Of a DNA stretch of 64,000 bases, positions 34,488 through 41,988 are shown piece by piece. The stretch comes from Thioalkalivibrio sp. ALJ21 (GTDB taxonomy: Bacteria; Pseudomonadota; Gammaproteobacteria; Ectothiorhodospirales; Ectothiorhodospiraceae), in assembly GCF_000378605.1 (NCBI RefSeq), contig NZ_KB905158.1:124001-188000 (forward strand). Reading direction: 5' to 3'. The translations under genes and the position numbers were made by a program. The notes beneath the pieces were generated by a model. It searched no databases, was not told the origin of the DNA, and saw nothing but the letters and a program-made list of their open reading frames with translations. The stretch's first letter is position 1, and each line of letters begins with the position of its first letter.

Positions 34488-34847
34488 ATGATATATGACG
34501 CGCTTAGACTTGCGGCGACGCCGTTTGCGCTCCCGCCCGCGATTGGATCGCAGGACTCGCCCGACGGGCCCACTTATCGGGTCGAATTCCAGGGCGCCTC
34601 AGCCCTTGGCTATTGCGCAATCAGCGAGGCTCTTCGCTCATCTGGCCAAATCCGCAAGCATTCTCTTGTGGGCGAGACGGAGGTCGACGGGGGGTGCCGC
34701 GTGCAGGGGGAGGCCCATGTTGTCTCGGGCTCGCCAATGGCGGCCGCCCGGGAGATTCTTGAAGCGCTCTCCGGGGTCGACTTTCAGGTCTCGGGGTTCG
34801 ATGTCTCTCTGCGGCCGGGTACGAGCACGCCAGATCGGGGCGCTTAG
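34488..34847 (+). CDS. Hypothetical protein (119 aa)
   Basis: ATG 34488; an overlapping frame at 34495 is arginine-rich shadow. Soluble: TYRVEFQGASALGYCAISEA, GGCRVQGEAHVVSGSPMAAA, REILEALSGVDFQVSGFDVS. Alpha/beta character. Convergent with the minus-strand gene at 34869. Unknown function; could be a small enzyme subunit or immunity-type protein but nothing supports either. Confidence 0.5.
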   Translation: MIYDALRLAATPFALPPAIGSQDSPDGPTYRVEFQGASALGYCAISEALRSSGQIRKHSLVGETEVDGGCRVQGEAHVVSGSPMAAAREILEALSGVDFQVSGFDVSLRPGTSTPDRGA

Positions 34848-34868
34848 GGGCCCGATTTTCCCGCGTCC

Positions 34869-35543
34869 TTAACGCATCCCAGGCTTCCGCCAAACCATGC
34901 TGGATTCTTTCTTGATCTGGAGGCGGTCCCAGTCTACCAAGGGTGGAAATTGGTGCCGGAATGCTCCGTCCTCCTCCTGCTTCAAGGGGAGGCGAGCCAT
35001 GATCTTTTGCTCCACCTCTTTCGGGTCCAGCTTGGCGAGGTCTTCAATTGCCTCATGGGGATTCGCTTTCTGGTTCATGTAGACAGCCGGCGCCATCAGG
35101 CGGAATTGCTCTTTCCGCTGACCAACAACCCATTGAAGCATCTCATCCGACAGAAACTCGGGCTTTCGCTCAAGCGGTACAGAGATCCCCTCCAGAGCGC
35201 GCTCAATGCGCTCATGGATCTCGCGTGCTCGCGCTCTGCGCTCATCCATGTCTTCGGGCTCAGGAGGGTATGGGTCGCCGAAGTACACCCACCTGGATAG
35301 CGTTGTCTGCCCCCAGTCCCTTGGGATTTCCTCATGCGTAATGGTGGCCCGACGGGGCTGCCCATCTGGAGTCAGAGCGGGCTCTTTCCTGTATAGGGTC
35401 TTAAAGATCTCGACGCTTTGCTGATACCCCTTCAGGTCTCCAGACCTCTTTTTGCTATACGCACTTTGCGCAAACTCGATCATCTCGACCGTTGCTTGAA
35501 TAGCCCGCTTTCGGGTCTCGATGTGGCGATCCTGGTCGGTCAT
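34869..35543 (-). CDS. Hypothetical charged helical protein (224 aa)
   Basis: ATG 35543 (GGGGAGAAGG directly upstream) is preferred over 35588. Long charged helices: HIETRKRAIQATVEMIEFAQ, DERRARAREIHERIERALEG, and APAVYMNQKANPHEAIEDLA. Contains PRDWGQTTLSRWVYFGDPYP. No membrane segment. Divergent from the gene at 35595, with direct repeats of GTTGACAT between them. Ends MVWRKPGMR. Unknown. Confidence 0.6.
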   Translation of the reverse strand: MTDQDRHIETRKRAIQATVEMIEFAQSAYSKKRSGDLKGYQQSVEIFKTLYRKEPALTPDGQPRRATITHEEIPRDWGQTTLSRWVYFGDPYPPEPEDMDERRARAREIHERIERALEGISVPLERKPEFLSDEMLQWVVGQRKEQFRLMAPAVYMNQKANPHEAIEDLAKLDPKEVEQKIMARLPLKQEEDGAFRHQFPPLVDWDRLQIKKESSMVWRKPGMR

Positions 35544-35568
35544 CCTTCTCTCCCCAATTCGGCAGCAG

Positions 35569-35588
35569 GTTGACATGAATGTTGACAT
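35569..35588. repeat. Direct repeat GTTGACAT x2 in divergent promoter
   Basis: Two copies of GTTGACAT (35569-35576, 35581-35588), 12 bases apart, in the divergent promoter region between 35543(-) and 35595(+). A regulator footprint or -35 elements are both possible. Confidence 0.35.
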
Positions 35589-35594
35589 ATTATC

Positions 35595-36122
35595 GTGAAT
35601 TTGTCAGCATTTCCAGTCTCGTTCACGCATCAAATAGAGAGCCTGAAAGTGGTCACAAAGAAGTACACCGGCACCATGAGCTTGCCGCTCCCTGTCCAAA
35701 AAAAGGGGCCTGTCGTCCTTATGCCTTCGGTGCGGATCGGCGGCAAGTCGTTGCGGAACCTGCGCCTAAGTCGGAAGCTTTTCATGCGCCTTAGCGAGAT
35801 GGGCGAGAAGGGCATCACCCTCCACCTGCTCAGCAATCATCAGGACGTTCTCGCTATCCAGGGGGAGCGCTGCAGAGAGATCGCCATTGATGGCACCGCG
35901 CTAAGCAGGACCCGCCGATGGGCCTACCTCTGGATCATGACGTCGATGGTCACGTTGGTTTTGTCTGTAGGCTCTCCGGACGTGCCGAGCGTTATGGGCG
36001 TGGTGGCGTTCCCGATGCTTCTCGGGAGCACATACTTCTTCGCCAAGGCGCGCGCCATGCGCACGGCTGCGACCCAGTTGCTTGGCTCAATTGAGGGCGG
36101 TTGGCAAATCCGCTCCGTTTAA
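35595..36122 (+). CDS. Inner-membrane protein with cytosolic N-domain
   Basis: 175 residues from GTG 35595 (or 148 from ATG 35676; the first 27 residues read as protein so the longer form is kept). A soluble N-terminal region with strands PVVLMPSVRIGGKSLRNLRL and DVLAIQGERCREIAIDG, then two membrane segments (AYLWIMTSMVTLVLSVGS; SVMGVVAFPMLLGSTYFF) and a short tail. Unknown function. Confidence 0.55.
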   Translation: MNLSAFPVSFTHQIESLKVVTKKYTGTMSLPLPVQKKGPVVLMPSVRIGGKSLRNLRLSRKLFMRLSEMGEKGITLHLLSNHQDVLAIQGERCREIAIDGTALSRTRRWAYLWIMTSMVTLVLSVGSPDVPSVMGVVAFPMLLGSTYFFAKARAMRTAATQLLGSIEGGWQIRSV

Positions 36123-36170
36123 CCCTGAGAGCTGCGCTCTCGTGTCGTTTGGATTCTAAAGGGAGGGGAC

Positions 36171-36830
36171 ATGGCCCCGGAATGCGATCATGCAAAGAGG
36201 CTGATTTTGGGCTTAATGTTGACGGCTGCCGCCTGGGCGCCGGCCTTGATGGCGGGCCAGAGCGCCTCCCCTGATTGGGCAAACGGGGAGCTCACTCACC
36301 TCGAGAGCGCGAGACCTGGGGCGCACCCCGGGGCGGCGGCCAGCATGGACAGTACCGATGCCTTTGGGGCGTTCCTGCGGGAGACGTTCTACCTAGGTCT
36401 GGCCGGCATTCTAGCTCCGCCCGTGCCCTCGGCGACCGACGACGCACCCTCCCTGAGTCTCTTTCTGGAGTCGCACTCGAGGCAGGTTGCGTCTCTGATC
36501 AGGCTCGCGGGTAGCGATCTCACGGGGGCGTCACAGCCCATCATCGATCAGGCCGTTTCTCAGGCGGTCTGGGTGGATGTCGTCAATGCGGATCTTGAGG
36601 GGGCATGGATCGATGCCAGCCCCGAACCTCGCCGCCGGGCCGTCGCCTTCGTGCACTTCGGGCGTGAAGGGGATGAATATCGCGCTGCGGTGCGCGGTTG
36701 CGACGCTGCTCCTGGGGAGGGGGCTCACCCATGTGAGATCCTCGGGAACCTGGTTGCCTCCTACGAAGTCCCGCGCCCAAGCCGGGAAGATGTGGAGATG
36801 GGCTTTACCGCCATTCGCCTTAGCCCCTAG
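36171..36830 (+). CDS. Exported hypothetical protein (219 aa)
   Basis: ATG 36171 has GGGAGGGGAC directly upstream. Signal peptide about residues 1-28 (KRLILGLMLTAAAWAPALMA). Mature part is soluble, helical then beta: AFGAFLRETFYLGLAGILAP, SLSLFLESHSRQVASLIRLA, RRAVAFVHFGREGDEYRAAV, with one cysteine pair (RGCDAA, HPCEIL). Periplasmic. The word pattern 'HFGREGDEYRAAV' recalls 'SFGREGSEACD' of the family-1 protein at 38686 but I do not claim homology. Confidence 0.65.
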   Translation: MAPECDHAKRLILGLMLTAAAWAPALMAGQSASPDWANGELTHLESARPGAHPGAAASMDSTDAFGAFLRETFYLGLAGILAPPVPSATDDAPSLSLFLESHSRQVASLIRLAGSDLTGASQPIIDQAVSQAVWVDVVNADLEGAWIDASPEPRRRAVAFVHFGREGDEYRAAVRGCDAAPGEGAHPCEILGNLVASYEVPRPSREDVEMGFTAIRLSP

Positions 36831-36870
36831 GTGCCCTCGATTACATCCCCTTCGAGTTGTCACTGAGGTT

Positions 36871-36886
36871 GCGAAACTGATACTGT
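36871..36886 (+). promoter_or_regulatory. Shared motif site GCGAAACTGATACTGT
   Basis: 12 of 14 informative positions plus ATCCGCAC downstream; 29 bases before ATG 36916. Drives the AcaB-like/exonuclease/family-1/HD operon. Confidence 0.65.
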
Positions 36887-36915
36887 ATCCGCACTTAATT
36901 GCGGAGCGTTTTCAG

Positions 36916-37734
36916 ATGAAACCCGATCAAGGTGACGGATACAGCGGCACCGAACGCCCGACCGGGCGCCCCTCGAAATATGTCCAGGAGGAGATTTTCG
37001 TCTACACCCGGATTGGGCGGGACCTGATCGAAGGGCATCGCCCGACTCCATTGGGCGCTGATGGTCGACGCCAGCATATGCTCGTTGGTCTGCCGCTGTA
37101 CGAGAGGAAAGCGCGCCGCTTCTGGTTTGATGCGGCACACGACAACCCTTACGCGAAGCTTTGGATCCAGCGGTGTCGCCTCGGCGTCCAAGAGGCCGGA
37201 ACGGTAATCGACGGCCTCCTGGATCAGGCTGAGGAACGCCTTGGGCGGCGAGGGATGGCTCTAAAGGACCTCCCGTCCGAAACGCCGGTGCATCAGCGCG
37301 GCGTCAAGCTCAAGACCGGTCTCGGCACGCAGATGAGAGACCTGATCAACGATGCCGACCTGCTCGATAGCGCTTGCTTCCAGCTTCACCGCATGGGCGA
37401 CATCAGCAAATATGAGCGCCGCGACCTGCAGTCCCGATATGGCCGGGTAGCTCGGCTTGCCATGCGCAACTGCCTCGGCTACCGGCAGCTGCGGCTCTCT
37501 GCAGAGGATGTCCTCAGGGATCGCGCCGTTGCGCGAGAGGCCAGGGAGGCGATGGGCGATCTGCCGCGGGCTTTTCTTACGATGCCTGGGGATGACGCAT
37601 GGCTAAACCCCGAGCTTGCGGTGGACCGGAGCGAACTTTGTCGGCCAATTAACCCGCAGAAGATTTTCCTAAAGGGTGCCCCCGAACCCCGGGTGTGCTC
37701 TAGCGTGACGCGCGCAATCGCAATGCACCCCTAG
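36916..37734 (+). CDS. AcaB / PFL_4669-like mobile-element regulator
   Basis: 272 residues from ATG 36916; the longer upstream frame is shadow of the exported-protein gene. The order YTRIGRDLIEGHR ... KARRFWFDAAHDNPYAKLWI ... GTQMRDLINDADLLDSACFQ ... GRVARLAMRNCLGYRQLRLS-AEDVL ... AREAREAMGDLP matches what I know of the PFL_4669/TIGR03761 family (DUF1845, AcaB) of integrative conjugative elements and IncC-type plasmids, which keep a 'DDPYAdwwL', 'DYD', 'gYr..gvtreDl' and 'A...mGelP' pattern. AcaB acts as a transcriptional activator in IncC plasmids. First gene of an operon with exonuclease, family-1 and HD genes; start codons are spaced by 25-30 bases. By inference it is a candidate regulator of this replicon. 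Confidence 0.6.
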   Translation: MKPDQGDGYSGTERPTGRPSKYVQEEIFVYTRIGRDLIEGHRPTPLGADGRRQHMLVGLPLYERKARRFWFDAAHDNPYAKLWIQRCRLGVQEAGTVIDGLLDQAEERLGRRGMALKDLPSETPVHQRGVKLKTGLGTQMRDLINDADLLDSACFQLHRMGDISKYERRDLQSRYGRVARLAMRNCLGYRQLRLSAEDVLRDRAVAREAREAMGDLPRAFLTMPGDDAWLNPELAVDRSELCRPINPQKIFLKGAPEPRVCSSVTRAIAMHP

Positions 37735-37762
37735 GTGTTCAAAGAAACCGCAGGAGATGGAC

Positions 37763-38659
37763 ATGAGTGAATCCCAGACAACGCTTAGGCTTGGCATCGT
37801 TGATACCGAAACGACCGGGTTTAGCCACGAGGATGACCGCCTCATTCAGGTGGCTCTGATTCTTCCGCAGCCCAACACGCCAGTGGAGGAGTGGCCGGTC
37901 TTCAACCAATACTGCAATCCCGGGATCCCCATCCCCGCCACCGCTTCGGCTGTGCACCACATCACCGACTTGGATGTAGCGCAGGCGCCTCCGGTTGAGT
38001 CCCTAGTGGAGGACCTCGTGGGGTTCATCAGGGCGCATGCTGCGGACATCGATGCGCTAGTTGCGCACAACGCCCCATTCGATCGCGGGTTCCTCCCGGC
38101 GCTGTCGGACCATGCATGGATCGATACGCGCCGGTGGGCTCAACACCTCATTCCCGAAGCGCCCGGCTTCTCCAACCAGGTCCTCCGCTACCATCTTGGC
38201 TGCGATGTCCCGAAGACATACAAAGGAAGAACTCTTGAGGCCCATGACGCCCTGGCTGACGTCATCGTTACATCGCGAATTGCCCAGAACCTCATGCGAA
38301 TGCATCACGACGCTGGGCACGACCTTAGCGTTGACGGGGTCCGGTCTGTCTGCGAGCGGCCGCTCATGATCGAATCCTTTCCATTCGGGAAGCATCGAGG
38401 GGTGGCGGTTTCCGACGTCATTAAGAAGGACCCAGGTTATGTTCGCTGGGCGTTGTCGAACATTGAGGATATGGACGCCGACCTGAAGGCAACCCTGATC
38501 AAACGGAGCCCTGACGCCCTTCTCTCTGCGATTGCCGGGTCCGATACAAATGAGGATTCTGCTAGCCCCTCATCCATGGCACGCGAAGAGCTATTCGCTC
38601 GATCTGCGCAGCCCGCTGATCCTTCGCGAAGCGTCCGCTCAGCTCGTTTCGGCGTCTAA
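37763..38659 (+). CDS. DnaQ-like 3'-5' exonuclease with DUF3820-like C-terminus
   Basis: 298 residues from ATG 37763 (AGGAG six bases upstream; the ATG at 37757 is too close). DEDDh exonuclease motifs: Exo I IVDTETTG (about 12-19), Exo II VAHNAPFDRGFL (about 100), Exo III EAHDALADV (about 157). A second segment SFPFGKHRGVAVSDVIKKDP-GYVRWAL (about 210-236) matches the DUF3820-type domain seen C-terminal to such exonucleases. Degrades or trims DNA/RNA 3' ends; on an accessory replicon perhaps replication proofreading or repair. Tail basic (SVRSARFGV). Confidence 0.85.
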   Translation: MSESQTTLRLGIVDTETTGFSHEDDRLIQVALILPQPNTPVEEWPVFNQYCNPGIPIPATASAVHHITDLDVAQAPPVESLVEDLVGFIRAHAADIDALVAHNAPFDRGFLPALSDHAWIDTRRWAQHLIPEAPGFSNQVLRYHLGCDVPKTYKGRTLEAHDALADVIVTSRIAQNLMRMHHDAGHDLSVDGVRSVCERPLMIESFPFGKHRGVAVSDVIKKDPGYVRWALSNIEDMDADLKATLIKRSPDALLSAIAGSDTNEDSASPSSMAREELFARSAQPADPSRSVRSARFGV

Positions 38660-38685
38660 GGGAAAGGGCAGGGATTCGAGGCGTC

Positions 38686-39558
38686 ATGAGCGAGCTACCT
38701 ATCATTCGGCACCTTTCGACCATGGGCGCCCGCGGCTTGGTTGTATGGATGCACGGGTCTCACTATGAAACCCTGGTTCGCCCCTGGGTCACGGAACTCG
38801 ACGGCGAACGAGTGCTCGAGCACATGAGCCTGCGGGAGACCTACCCAGCGGCGCTCCAGATGATCGATGAACCCCTAAGGCATCTCAGTGCTTCCGTGGT
38901 CGAGAGCTCACCCGATGATGGCATTGTCGCGGTCGACCTTTCGTTTGGTCGGGAGGGGAGCGAGGCCTGCGACCGAACACCCATCCTCAGGTTCCTAGAC
39001 CTTCTGCCAATTCCCTTCGATGTGGCTATCAAGGACGGGGGCGAATGGGTCATCAATTTCACTCGAGAGCATGTAGCGCCAACCCGGGCGAACCGGGGTG
39101 GCCTTGTATTGGCGCACACCCTTCATTCGGTAGGTCCGGCAAGCATTGAGGGCAATACTCTCCCGATTGATTTCTTCGGCGCCCTGGTTCAGGGGCTCCG
39201 CGGGAGAGCGGGGGTCGAGATCGACTGGGTGAGTGTCACCCGCCACCTTGAGTCTCCCCCGTCTGATGGCAGGCATGGGCTCCCCATTCACAATGCCTCG
39301 GGGCTTCTTCAGGATGTGGCCCAGAGGCGCGACCTCGCTTCGCTTTGCCTCTCGCGAGAGCCTGAGCGCGACGTTGAAGAGTTGCTTGACGGAGAAGGAT
39401 GGAGGGCCCCCGTTTGCTCTCTCCCGGGGTCACCCCAGGAGAAGCTTGCTCACGATATCCTGGCGATGTCTAGGGCCGCCTCGCGGCGCAAGAAGCTCGC
39501 CGCGCTAGTGCCTGCTGCCCAGAACGCTTCGCCCGCCCGCGTCAGTCGCCGCCTCTGA
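38686..39558 (+). CDS. Family-1 paralogue with R-L tail
   Basis: 290 residues, ATG 38686 with GAGG upstream. Family-1 signature GLVVWMHGSHYETLVRPWVT near the N-terminus. Further strands GIVAVDLSFGREGSEACDRT, LPIPFDVAIKDGGEWVINFT and GLVLAHTLHSVGPASIEGNT. Ends NASPARVSRRL, an alanine/proline linker followed by arginines and Leu like the proteins at 57-63 kb. Third gene in the AcaB-like operon. Function unknown. Confidence 0.6.
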   Translation: MSELPIIRHLSTMGARGLVVWMHGSHYETLVRPWVTELDGERVLEHMSLRETYPAALQMIDEPLRHLSASVVESSPDDGIVAVDLSFGREGSEACDRTPILRFLDLLPIPFDVAIKDGGEWVINFTREHVAPTRANRGGLVLAHTLHSVGPASIEGNTLPIDFFGALVQGLRGRAGVEIDWVSVTRHLESPPSDGRHGLPIHNASGLLQDVAQRRDLASLCLSREPERDVEELLDGEGWRAPVCSLPGSPQEKLAHDILAMSRAASRRKKLAALVPAAQNASPARVSRRL

Positions 39559-39584
39559 ACCCGCTGCCAACTTCAGGTTCTGCC

Positions 39585-40142
39585 ATGCACCCCGACCTAG
39601 AGTCGAATCTAGAAAGGCGCGCCCGCCTTTTTGCCACCGAGGCCCACGCGAGCGCCGGGAACATCCGAAAGTACACCGGGGCTCCGTATATCGAGCACCC
39701 CAAGGCTGTTGCGGCGATTGTCCGCTCGGTCCCCCATACGCCCGAGATGCTAGCGGCCGCCTGGCTCCATGACACTGTTGAGGACACACCGACCACGCTG
39801 GCGTGCCTGCATTCAGCCTTTGGCAGCGAGGTGGCCCAAATGGTCGAGATGCTCACCGATGTGAGCCGCCCAGTGGATGGAAACCGAGCCCAGAGAAAAT
39901 CCCTTGACCGCGACCATATCTCGAGGGCGTCGCCGGAAGCGAAAACAGTCAAATTGGCCGATCTGCTGGACAATTCGCAGTCGATATTGCGGCATGACCC
40001 CCGGTTTGCGGTGATCTACCTCCAGGAGAAGCGCGCTCTTCTGGGTGTTCTCCATGAGGGCGACCCCGCCCTTTATTCGCGCGCTCTGGATGTGGTTAGG
40101 AAAAACCTGGAGGGCTCACCCCCTCGGGGTCCGCACCCCTAA
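39585..40142 (+). CDS. HD-domain (p)ppGpp hydrolase-like protein
   Basis: 185 residues, ATG 39585. A stand-alone HD hydrolase of the RelA/SpoT type: ARLFATEAHASAGNIRKYTG, APYIEHPKAVAAIV (first His), AAAWLHDTVEDTPTT (HDxxED), VKLADLLDN (final Asp). The catalytic set H-HD-ED-D is complete and there is no synthetase domain, so this fits a small alarmone hydrolase (MESH1/SAH class) or another nucleotide phosphohydrolase. Last gene of the AcaB-like operon. May lower (p)ppGpp or clear modified nucleotides. Confidence 0.8.
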   Translation: MHPDLESNLERRARLFATEAHASAGNIRKYTGAPYIEHPKAVAAIVRSVPHTPEMLAAAWLHDTVEDTPTTLACLHSAFGSEVAQMVEMLTDVSRPVDGNRAQRKSLDRDHISRASPEAKTVKLADLLDNSQSILRHDPRFAVIYLQEKRALLGVLHEGDPALYSRALDVVRKNLEGSPPRGPHP

Positions 40143-40216
40143 AATTACTTTATAAACGATATCTTATATTTCGCCGTTCTCGCTCTGGACATTTACATTT
40201 CGCCACGGAGTATGTA

Positions 40217-40232
40217 TCGTAAGTTATATTGC
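40217..40232 (+). promoter_or_regulatory. Shared motif site TCGTAAGTTATATTGC
   Basis: 11 of 14 informative positions followed by TTGCGC. 279 bases upstream of the next start (40512), unusually far, with the structured region in between. Confidence 0.5.
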
Positions 40233-40299
40233 TTGCGCTCCACTGTGGCGTCTCGTCCAGCCCCCCAGGAACAAGGGGGGGCTTCGAGCGTAAGCGCTT

Positions 40300-40389
40300 C
40301 GCGCCCTGAAGAGTGCGCCTTACGACGCTATGGCCACCTCTCCCCAAGAAGCGTTCGCCTCGGCTCTGAGGCGCACTCTTCAGGGCGCG
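40300..40389. repeat. 21-bp perfect inverted repeat, 48-base loop
   Basis: Left arm 40300-40320 (core GCGCCCTGAAGAGTGCGCCT) is exactly complementary to right arm 40369-40389. As RNA this is a very stable stem; as DNA it could be a cruciform or protein site. No transposase or terminal repeats suggest a mobile element. Confidence 0.7.
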
Positions 40390-40511
40390 CGCATGTGACG
40401 CGTCGGTTTTGTCTTGGGCGTTGCGCGCTTTGTTGGCGCGCCTTCCTGCAAGGCGAGGGCGATGGTTTGCGTCCCTTTGTTTCGATTAATCACAACGTAT
40501 GAGGCATTGTT

Positions 40512-40796
40512 ATGTCAGCTAGTTCTTGTCAGTTGGTCACCGAAGAAGTCGATCCTCCTGTTCACGAATCCGCCGCGGACCAGCAGTCGCTGGAGCTCCA
40601 AGAAGATGTTCAGCGGAACCTCGACATTATTCTACGCCGCAAGAGTGACGGGGCTACCCCGGAGCTCACGGCGCGTGATCATGAGGTGGCGGGGCAGATC
40701 ATTGCGTGGCTGATCTCCGATGAATGCGAAACGCCGGAGGCGGAGTCACTTCGCCAGCGGGTCCTGGATAAGACGTGCACGCAAGAGTGCGGTTAA
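40512..40796 (+). CDS. Hypothetical acidic protein (94 aa)
   Basis: ATG 40512 with GAGG seven bases upstream. MSASSCQLVTEEVDPPVHES..., then LELQEDVQRNLDIILRRKSD and ELTARDHEVAGQIIAWLISD, mostly helical and acidic; ends in KTCTQECG with two cysteines. Precedes the double-Rrf2 gene by 49 bases, probably in one operon. Unknown. Confidence 0.55.
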   Translation: MSASSCQLVTEEVDPPVHESAADQQSLELQEDVQRNLDIILRRKSDGATPELTARDHEVAGQIIAWLISDECETPEAESLRQRVLDKTCTQECG

Positions 40797-40845
40797 TTCA
40801 GGTGGCGCCTGTCGATCATTCAGCAACCTACTGGAGCACCCTCTA

Positions 40846-41763
40846 ATGTTGATCAACGAACGGAGCCTCTACACGTTACGAGTGGCCCTGCAGATCGCCC
40901 ATCACTCGCAATCCCGCTCAGTTCCCACGTCCGAACTGTTGGCGGCGCATGGCTTCAAGGATTCATACCTGTGTTTGCTGACACGAGACCTTTCGGACGC
41001 CGGACTGGTGACCGCAAAGAAAAGGGGCACCTCAAAATACCGTCTCACGCGGCCTGCGAGCGAGGTGTCCGTTGGTGACGTTGTAGCCTCAGTTGAGGGC
41101 GGAAGAGGGCTTTCGTTCGGCGGAGACCCCGAGGCAGATCCTGCATCTGGCCACCCGATTTCCAAGGGCATGAAGGACATGAGCGCCAAATTGAGGGCCT
41201 GGATGGACTCGGTTTCTCTCGAGAGCCTCCTCTCAGAGTCCCACGGAGAGTTTTCGGGGCAGCTCCATGTGGTTCCGGTCGATCACGCCCTCAACACGGC
41301 TGCGCGTGAGCGCGATGCGATTATGGCGTCTGCCTACATCGCCGAGCATGACGACCAGCGCGTCCGGGCTCACACGATCGCGGATTTGCTGGAGCTAAAA
41401 GAGCCCTACGTACTCGCGGTTCTGAGAACGCTTGTGCGTCACTCAGTTCTGGACCGCACGCCTGGAAAGTTCGGCGGCTACAAACTGAAGCGGCCGGCAT
41501 GCGAGCTCAAGGTCTACGATGTGATGAAAGTGATGGCGGATACCAGGCGCTTCCGTGGGGCCACTATCGATCTCTCCATTACGCCCGAGAACGCCCCGGT
41601 ATTCCGCGCCAGCAATGGCTTCATCCATCAGTTTGAGGAGTTCTTCAGGTCGATGACCTTCGCAGATATCCTCGGGCATTCGGTGGACCGCAGGAAGACG
41701 CTGGTGCAGGACCTGAAGACGTCCATCAACAAGCACCACTTCATTTTTGAGCTCCAGCCTTAA
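40846..41763 (+). CDS. Tandem Rrf2-like regulator
   Basis: 305 residues, ATG 40846 with GGAG nine bases upstream. Two Rrf2-type winged-helix domains in one chain: residues about 5-85 (SLYTLRVALQIAHHSQSRSV, PTSELLAAHGFKDSYLCLLT, RDLSDAGLVTAKKRGTSKYR-LTRPASEVSVGDVVASVEGG) and about 160-240 (AIMASAYIAEHDDQRVRAHT, IADLLELKEPYVLAVLRTLV, RHSVLDRTPGKFGGYKLKRP-ACELKVYDVMKVM). Rrf2 proteins normally have one domain and dimerise; here one polypeptide may form a pseudo-dimer. The Fe-S cysteines of IscR/NsrR are absent, so it is not an obvious Fe-S sensor. Confidence 0.72.
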   Translation: MLINERSLYTLRVALQIAHHSQSRSVPTSELLAAHGFKDSYLCLLTRDLSDAGLVTAKKRGTSKYRLTRPASEVSVGDVVASVEGGRGLSFGGDPEADPASGHPISKGMKDMSAKLRAWMDSVSLESLLSESHGEFSGQLHVVPVDHALNTAARERDAIMASAYIAEHDDQRVRAHTIADLLELKEPYVLAVLRTLVRHSVLDRTPGKFGGYKLKRPACELKVYDVMKVMADTRRFRGATIDLSITPENAPVFRASNGFIHQFEEFFRSMTFADILGHSVDRRKTLVQDLKTSINKHHFIFELQP

Positions 41764-41772
41764 CCGCGATCT

Positions 41773-41801
41773 GAGGGGCGCTCCGCGACGGGGCGCCCCT
41801 C
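41773..41801 (+). terminator. Hairpin after the double-Rrf2 gene
   Basis: GAGGGGCGC / GCGCCCCTC 9-bp perfect stem with an 11-base loop, ten bases past the stop. Followed by TCACCC, no T-run; a weak terminator at best. Confidence 0.4.
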
Positions 41802-41950
41802 TCACCCTTCGTCGCATCTATCGCAATCCCTCGCAGGGCCTCGCCGCCCTTCACCCGAGGCCTCGGGTCTTGGCCCATTCATTCATGGGGCCGATACCCC
41901 CCCGCCAGGCCCCCTCGCTCCCCGGTTGATGTCCCTTTCCATGTGCATAT

Positions 41951-41966
41951 ACAATATCACTAACGA
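41951..41966 (-). promoter_or_regulatory. Shared motif site TCGTTAGTGATATTGT, reversed orientation
   Basis: 12 of 14 informative positions plus ATATGC downstream, but on the minus strand with no minus-strand gene following. It lies 22 bases before the plus-strand nuclease start. Either an operator, or the promoter of an antisense RNA reading toward the Rrf2 gene. Confidence 0.45.
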
Positions 41967-41988
41967 TAAAAGGAAAAGGACTCACACG

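Larger units (their letters stand above)
40143..40511 (+). other. Structured non-coding region
   Basis: No gene. From left: a weak motif copy (40150-40165, TTATAAACGATATCTT), a better motif copy (40217-40232), a hairpin of AGCCCCCC/GGGGGGCT (40259-40266, 40276-40283), a 21-bp perfect inverted repeat (40300-40320/40369-40389) and further GC-rich repeats (for example TTGCGCGC...GGCGCGCC near 40421-40442). GTGGCGTC at 40245 can pair with GACGC..CCAC inside the loop of the long stem. Looks like a structured RNA, either free or as leader of the 94-aa gene at 40512. Confidence 0.45.

Noticed and set aside
40300-40389. Insertion sequence or MITE suggested by the 21-bp inverted repeat
   Set aside because: No target-site duplication, no second copy in the window and no transposase; structure fits RNA better.
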